Shown in pieces: positions 6,209-9,444 of a DNA stretch of 9,444 bases. A model generated the notes under the pieces. That model did not search any database. It was not told the origin of the DNA and saw nothing but the letters and a program-made list of their open reading frames with translations. The translations under genes and the position numbers were made by a program. This DNA comes from Flavobacteriaceae bacterium (GTDB lineage: Bacteria; Bacteroidota; Bacteroidia; Flavobacteriales; Flavobacteriaceae), in contig CANHBE010000091.1 of NCBI GenBank assembly GCA_947458575.1, positions 1 through 9,444 on the forward strand, read 5' to 3'. Position 1 is the first letter of the stretch, and every line of letters starts with the position of its first letter.

Positions 6209-7170
6209 TATTTCTTAGGTTTATATTTTGATTTTTCAAAAATTTCTTTGGCATCCTTTTTCAGAAAATCGTTAAGTGACACTTTGTTGTTTTCCATGTA
6301 CGAACGAGCGATTTGCCATCCTATCCAAGTTCCAACTCTACCTGGAGATTCGTTATCAATTTCAAGATAAAATTTTGAAAAAGGTGCAGGACTGATAAAA
6401 CGCGACATCAGCTTCTGATCTGAATCATAAAGCAAATTATTTTCAATAAAGTACCGCCAGATATAACTTTCATTTTCTTGACACCAAGCGAGTTGCTCTT
6501 GGCTGTATCCGATTTTATCTGCGTCTGCAAACTCGGGCAGCAAGAGATCTTTAAGATACAATTGCTTGCCATTATAAATCATTTGCGAAAGAAACGTAAG
6601 GTCGCTTGGTGGCGTAACCTTCGTTTGAGCAAAACTAGCTGCTATATCCGGTAATATCTGACTTGACGTAAAATTTTGAGTAAGGTAAGTTGGAAACTCG
6701 TAAAAGCGATGCTTACTTCCTAGGTACAATTCTAGAGAAATAATCAACATATCGCCGGTATAGATTACCTTGTTGTGGTAATCCATTTCTGATATGACAG
6801 TGTAAACTTTTGGAATTTTGGTTTGCGGAAAATAGAATATAATGTGTTTGAACAAATCTTCAATTTCAGCGGTTTTACCATCAAAATTAGCGTACTGTTT
6901 TTCAACTTCATTATATAATTCACGCCATTGTGAATGTTGCATTTTTTCCAACCATACGGCATCTTCATTCCCGGGCGGGAAGAAAAAAGGATATTCTTGC
7001 TTCAGTTTAGGTAGATCGTTTGGAGCCGTTTCGAAGAAGGCCTTTTCGAAGCGATCAACTTTAATCGTGGCCGGAATTTCTTCTACCGCTTTTTCAATTT
7101 TGCTCTTCTTATCACATGAAGCAAGTATGAAAAAACTTAAAATTAACGATAAAACAAACGTTGGTTTCAT
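6208..7170 (-). CDS. gldB: Gliding motility lipoprotein GldB
   Basis: GldB is an envelope lipoprotein required for gliding in Flavobacterium johnsoniae; its biochemical role is not established. The 320-residue protein starts with a type II signal peptide: MKPTFVLSLILSFFILASC with lipobox L16-A-S-C19, so Cys19 should be lipidated. Family-like blocks include FFFPPGNEDAVW at 62-73, YTGDMLIISLELYLGS at 137-152, FLSQMIYNGKQLYLKDLLLP at 193-212, and SPGRVGTWIGWQIARSYM at 275-292. The frame is open upstream to 7581, but that part overlaps the divergent nadE and would put the signal peptide inside the protein. The ATG at 7168-7170 is therefore chosen. A further in-frame ATG at 7202-7204 would add MPLPSGLKYVHN and spoil the signal peptide. 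Co-transcribed with gldC. I see no convincing promoter; a 55-base inverted repeat lies 38 bases upstream. Confidence 0.93.
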   Translation of the reverse strand: MKPTFVLSLILSFFILASCDKKSKIEKAVEEIPATIKVDRFEKAFFETAPNDLPKLKQEYPFFFPPGNEDAVWLEKMQHSQWRELYNEVEKQYANFDGKTAEIEDLFKHIIFYFPQTKIPKVYTVISEMDYHNKVIYTGDMLIISLELYLGSKHRFYEFPTYLTQNFTSSQILPDIAASFAQTKVTPPSDLTFLSQMIYNGKQLYLKDLLLPEFADADKIGYSQEQLAWCQENESYIWRYFIENNLLYDSDQKLMSRFISPAPFSKFYLEIDNESPGRVGTWIGWQIARSYMENNKVSLNDFLKKDAKEIFEKSKYKPKK

Positions 7171-7207
7171 ATTGTGTACGTACTTTAGCCCTGATGGTAG
7201 CGGCATC

Positions 7208-7262
7208 CTTTTTTTGTCGACTCCAAAAGTGCTTGAATCTCTTTTAGAGTTGACAAAAAAAG
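7208..7262. repeat. Long near-perfect inverted repeat between gldB and nadE
   Basis: The left arm CTTTTTTTGTCGACTC (7208-7223) pairs with GAGTTGACAAAAAAAG (7247-7262) at 15 of 16 positions, and the remaining pair is G/T (7219 with 7251). After one mismatch, AAAAG (7225-7229) pairs with CTTTT (7241-7245), leaving an 11-base loop. It lies between two divergent gene starts. The T run is in the 5' arm and the A run in the 3' arm on both strands, so no U tail follows the stem and it is not a normal intrinsic terminator. It could be an operator, a 5' leader hairpin of the gldB mRNA (or of nadE if transcription begins further upstream), or a short interspersed palindrome. Confidence 0.85.
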
Positions 7263-7299
7263 ATAAAGCGCACAGCAGGAAATAGCTCCTAATAATTAA

Positions 7300-7307
7300 T
7301 ATTTTTG
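7300..7307 (+). promoter_or_regulatory. Candidate -7 box for nadE
   Basis: TATTTTTG fits TAnnTTTG and would start transcription near 7313, about 32 bases before the nadE ATG. No TTG lies at 17-23 base spacing upstream (the region reads cagcaggaaa), so the promoter would need an activator or is not real. A TTGACA at 7250-7255 belongs to the inverted repeat and has no matching -10 element at 17 bases. Confidence 0.35.
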
Positions 7308-7344
7308 CAAAGATACCTTTTGGTTCAATAAAATCTAAAACATT

Positions 7345-8145
7345 ATGTCGAAAAAAAATAGCCTTGACGTTGAAAAAGTAAATAACCATATTGTGACCTG
7401 GCTGAAGAATTATGCCCAAAACGCCAAAGTAAACGGTTTTGTTGTAGGCATCTCGGGCGGAATTGATTCGGCGGTAACATCGACGCTTTGCGCGCAAACC
7501 GGCATGCAGGTTCTCTGTATTGAAATGCCAATTCATCAGGTGCAAAATCAGGTTGATAGAGGTCGTGAGCATATAAAGCAACTCTCAGCGAAGTATGCTA
7601 ACGTCAGCAGTATTGAAGTGGATTTGTCAACTGTATTTGATGACTTTAAGAAGCAAATCCCGTCTTGTGAAGATGAGCATAAGCAGCATTTAGCGTTGGC
7701 AAATTCGAGATCGCGACTGCGCATGACTACTTTGTATTATTTAGCTGGAATTCATGGACTTTTGGTGGCGGGAACAGGCAATAAAGTGGAAGACTTCGGG
7801 GTTGGATTTTACACCAAGTACGGTGATGGCGGCGTTGATTTGAGTCCGATTGCAGATCTACTGAAATCAGATGTTTATGCTTTGGGCGCCTATTTGAAAG
7901 TTCCCCAGTCGATTCTTGAAGCCTCACCTACAGACGGATTATTTGGTGATGATCGAACCGACGAAGATCAACTGGGAGCTACTTATGATGAATTGGAATC
8001 GGCAATGCTTGCGACAGAGAAAGGAGCAGTTGAATCGGATTTTGAAGGTCGTGAAAAAGAAGTGTTCGCCATATATAAGCGTTTACATGCAGCTAACCAA
8101 CATAAGATGAAACCCATACCTGTTTGTACAATTCAACGAGAATAA
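7345..8145 (+). CDS. nadE: NH3-dependent NAD+ synthetase NadE
   Basis: NadE adenylates nicotinic acid adenine dinucleotide and amidates it to NAD+, the last step of NAD synthesis, in the cytoplasm. The 266 residues have the ATP-pyrophosphatase P-loop SGGIDS at 37-42, the substrate and dimer region SRSRLRMTTLYYLA around 121-134, GTGNKVED at 143-150, the second ATP-site segment SPTDGLFGDDRTDEDQLG at 194-211, and the C-terminal HKMKPIP at 253-259. There is no fused glutaminase (nitrilase) domain, so ammonia is the expected nitrogen source, or a separate amidotransferase supplies it. Length fits the short NadE type. It is divergent from gldB and followed by the response regulator on the same strand after a 91-base gap that holds a separate promoter candidate. 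Confidence 0.95.
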   Translation: MSKKNSLDVEKVNNHIVTWLKNYAQNAKVNGFVVGISGGIDSAVTSTLCAQTGMQVLCIEMPIHQVQNQVDRGREHIKQLSAKYANVSSIEVDLSTVFDDFKKQIPSCEDEHKQHLALANSRSRLRMTTLYYLAGIHGLLVAGTGNKVEDFGVGFYTKYGDGGVDLSPIADLLKSDVYALGAYLKVPQSILEASPTDGLFGDDRTDEDQLGATYDELESAMLATEKGAVESDFEGREKEVFAIYKRLHAANQHKMKPIPVCTIQRE

Positions 8146-8164
8146 TTGTAATTTATCTAAAACA

Positions 8165-8197
8165 TTTGAAATATTTAGTTTTTTTTAACTAAATTTA
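8165..8197 (+). promoter_or_regulatory. Candidate promoter of the response regulator gene
   Basis: TTTG at 8165-8168, a 21-base spacer and TAAATTTA at 8190-8197 resemble the Bacteroidota TTTG...TAnnTTTG promoter, with one mismatch at the last position of the -7 box. Transcription would start near 8203, about 34 bases before the ATG at 8237. The spacer contains a palindrome. Confidence 0.45.
8173..8194. repeat. AT-rich dyad inside the response-regulator promoter
   Basis: ATTTAGTT (8173-8180) and AACTAAAT (8187-8194) are perfect inverted copies around six T. The dyad lies between the candidate -33 and -7 elements and overlaps the -7 box, an arrangement typical of an operator. As RNA it would form a weak 8-pair stem without a U tail (followed by TTATCCG), so a terminator for nadE is less likely. 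No regulator can be named. Confidence 0.5.
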
Positions 8198-8236
8198 TCC
8201 GTTAATTGAATGCTTATTTCATAAATAATTACCACT

Positions 8237-8866
8237 ATGATTAAAGTTTGTTTGGCGGATAATTATCCTGTTGTGCATTTTGGAATCAAGTCTTATTTTA
8301 AGGACCATTCCGAGATAGCAGTCGTTTCAAATGTTGGAAATTTCTCTATGGTTAAAGACGTACTGTATAACAAAGAAATTGATGTATTGGTGCTGGATTT
8401 AGATTTAGATGGACTATCCAGTATTTATGAGTTGAAAGCAGTTATTAGGAATTATCCGAAAACCAAGATCATTGTTTTTAGTAGTTATTCAGAACAAATA
8501 TACGCTCCAAATGCAATTAAAGCCGGAGTTGCCGGATATGTTCACAAGAGTGCGAAAATTGAAACTTTGGGAATTGCCATTATCAGAGTGTATCAAGGTC
8601 AAACAATCTTGAATGATTCAATCAAGAAAAATCTCGCTTTGATTGCCAAGCAGAACAAGAGTGAACGTTTATATCGCAAACTTTCTAATCGAGAAATTGA
8701 GGTCTTGCGTTATTTAAGCAGCGGTAAGAAAAACAATGAGATTTCTTCAATTCTGGGACTAAATGAAAAAACAATCAGCACCTATAAACTCAGATTACTG
8801 ACCAAATTGAATGTTACCAATTTGGTAGACTTAGTCAATAAAGCCAAAACGCTGGAAATCGTTTAG
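8237..8866 (+). CDS. NarL/FixJ-type response regulator with LuxR-type DNA-binding domain
   Basis: This is a 209-residue two-domain transcription factor. The receiver domain (about 1-120) has phospho-acceptor Asp54 (VLVLD54LDLDG), Asp8, the conserved hydroxyl residue Ser82 and Lys104 (YVHK). A linker follows, then a LuxR-type helix-turn-helix at about 147-205 with the signature LSNREIEVLRYLSSGKKNNEIS and the recognition helix near LNEKTISTYKLRLLTKL. The residue after Asp8 is Asn9, where most receivers have a second acidic residue for Mg2+ binding (LADNYPVV instead of the usual ADDHPVV). No histidine kinase is encoded nearby, so this is an orphan regulator here. From memory, close relatives sit between nadE and dnaG in other flavobacteria, but I know no target or signal. 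Its stop overlaps the dnaG stop on the other strand. Confidence 0.92.
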   Translation: MIKVCLADNYPVVHFGIKSYFKDHSEIAVVSNVGNFSMVKDVLYNKEIDVLVLDLDLDGLSSIYELKAVIRNYPKTKIIVFSSYSEQIYAPNAIKAGVAGYVHKSAKIETLGIAIIRVYQGQTILNDSIKKNLALIAKQNKSERLYRKLSNREIEVLRYLSSGKKNNEISSILGLNEKTISTYKLRLLTKLNVTNLVDLVNKAKTLEIV

Positions 8867-9444
8867 CTATATCGCGACAAAACTCTTCCCAGTTTCTTCG
8901 AAAATGTATTGATCAGACCATTGTAATCCATGGTCATTCGCAAATATTCTTCGTTATCTGCCTGCGGGTCTTTCGAAACAGTTTGCTTGAGTTCTTCCAC
9001 CAATTGACCCACGAGATACCAGCGGACGCTTAGTATTGTTTCTGAGACATATTGGGCAGTTGTGACTTCTTTTTGCTTCACAAATATATTTCTTCCTTCC
9101 CAATTGCTAAGCTCATTGAGTTCGTTTTCCATGATAATATTAGTGACTTCCTGTGCTAATTCAGGTGAAAGATTCATCAAATATTCTTCGAGATTAAAGA
9201 CCTCGTTTTGTAGGAAAAACTGGATCAATTCACTATATATACTACGAAACATGGGATTAGCAAGCTCAACCTCATCTTCTTGGAGACTTAAAAAAATTCT
9301 TTGAAAAACTTTCACGTCTTTCTTTTCTGTAATTTCCTCTATTTCACCTTCTTCGTTTGCACGTAATATCACATCTTCAAATTCTTCTGTCCGATCTCCA
9401 TATAGCAAGAGGATTTCTACGATTTTCCTTTCCAGTTCGTATAA
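8863..9444 (-). CDS. dnaG: DNA primase DnaG, C-terminal part (cut by window edge)
   Basis: DnaG makes RNA primers at the replication fork. Only the C-terminal 193 residues are in the window; the frame is open to the right edge, beginning LYELERKIVEILLLYGDRTEEFED. The zinc-binding and TOPRIM catalytic domains lie outside. This part is all-helical and acidic and should be the DnaB-helicase-binding region. The leucine-rich segment RKIVEILLLYG, a long acidic middle, and the closing part (NWEGRNIFVKQKEVTTAQYVSE, then helices to LGRVLSRYS) match the ends of Bacteroidota primases as I recall them. The TTG at 9406-9408 is an internal leucine codon, not a start. It is convergent with the response regulator gene and shares four bases with it. 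The call rests on remembered family pattern and locus context, not on a catalytic motif. Confidence 0.82.
   Translation of the reverse strand, partial: LYELERKIVEILLLYGDRTEEFEDVILRANEEGEIEEITEKKDVKVFQRIFLSLQEDEVELANPMFRSIYSELIQFFLQNEVFNLEEYLMNLSPELAQEVTNIIMENELNELSNWEGRNIFVKQKEVTTAQYVSETILSVRWYLVGQLVEELKQTVSKDPQADNEEYLRMTMDYNGLINTFSKKLGRVLSRYS

Noticed and set aside
7208..7262. Inverted repeat read as an intrinsic terminator
   Set aside because: On both strands the T run precedes the stem and the A run follows it, and it sits between divergent starts where no transcript ends.
6842..7285. Plus-strand open frame of 147 codons opposite gldB and across the inverted repeat
   Set aside because: Most of it is the antisense of the GldB N-terminal half. 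Low-complexity composition, no family pattern and no start signal.
7171..7581. Extension of gldB upstream to 7581
   Set aside because: It would overlap the start of nadE by over 200 bases and bury the lipoprotein signal peptide.
9406..9408. TTG at 9406-9408 as the start of a 181-residue protein
   Set aside because: The frame continues upstream to the window edge with primase-like sequence, so this is an internal leucine codon of dnaG.
1..9444. CRISPR array, tRNA, rRNA, transposon, toxin-antitoxin or defence genes
   Set aside because: Looked for on both strands. No spaced repeats, cloverleaf sequences, transposase motifs or target-site duplications were seen.

Overview
The window looks like a chromosomal segment of a Bacteroidota bacterium, most likely a member of the Flavobacteriales. 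Four things point there: the gliding-motility genes gldB and gldC; a Bacteroidota-type FtsL-like protein in the division and cell-wall (dcw) cluster; an FtsI with a C-terminal PASTA domain; and several promoter candidates of the phylum's TTTG...TAnnTTTG type with no clear Shine-Dalgarno sequences. The DNA is AT-rich by eye. I see no tRNA, rRNA, CRISPR array, insertion sequence or phage gene, so this is core genome rather than an accessory island.

Positions 1-4183, minus strand: the start of the dcw cluster, read right to left as mraZ - rsmH - ftsL-like - ftsI - murE (murE cut by the left edge). The genes overlap or are 2 bases apart, so they are probably one operon. mraZ appears to start at a TTG and murE at a GTG. 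Upstream of mraZ are four GTGG boxes on the coding strand, three of them exactly 10 bases apart. This is the arrangement expected for MraZ autoregulation.

Positions 4184-5856, plus strand: a divergent intergenic region, an alpha/beta hydrolase of unknown substrate, a hairpin terminator, and the ribosome-assembly GTPase engB with its own good Bacteroidota promoter.

Positions 5876-7170, minus strand: gldB and gldC, overlapping by one base (TAATG). GldB is a lipoprotein needed for gliding, and GldC is its small soluble partner gene. They converge on engB.

Positions 7171-9444: a divergent intergenic region with a 55-base near-perfect inverted repeat, then nadE (NAD synthetase) and a NarL/FixJ-type response regulator on the plus strand. 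The response regulator's stop overlaps the stop of a convergent gene, dnaG (3' part only, cut by the right edge).

Taken together, essential functions (wall synthesis and division, ribosome assembly, NAD synthesis, replication priming) surround a motility pair and one orphan regulator. From memory, this gene order recurs in flavobacteria. I found no new multi-gene system. The best leads are regulatory: the MraZ box array, the gldB/nadE inverted repeat and the dyad inside the response-regulator promoter. A further lead is that GldB may be a degenerate member of a metallopeptidase-like family.
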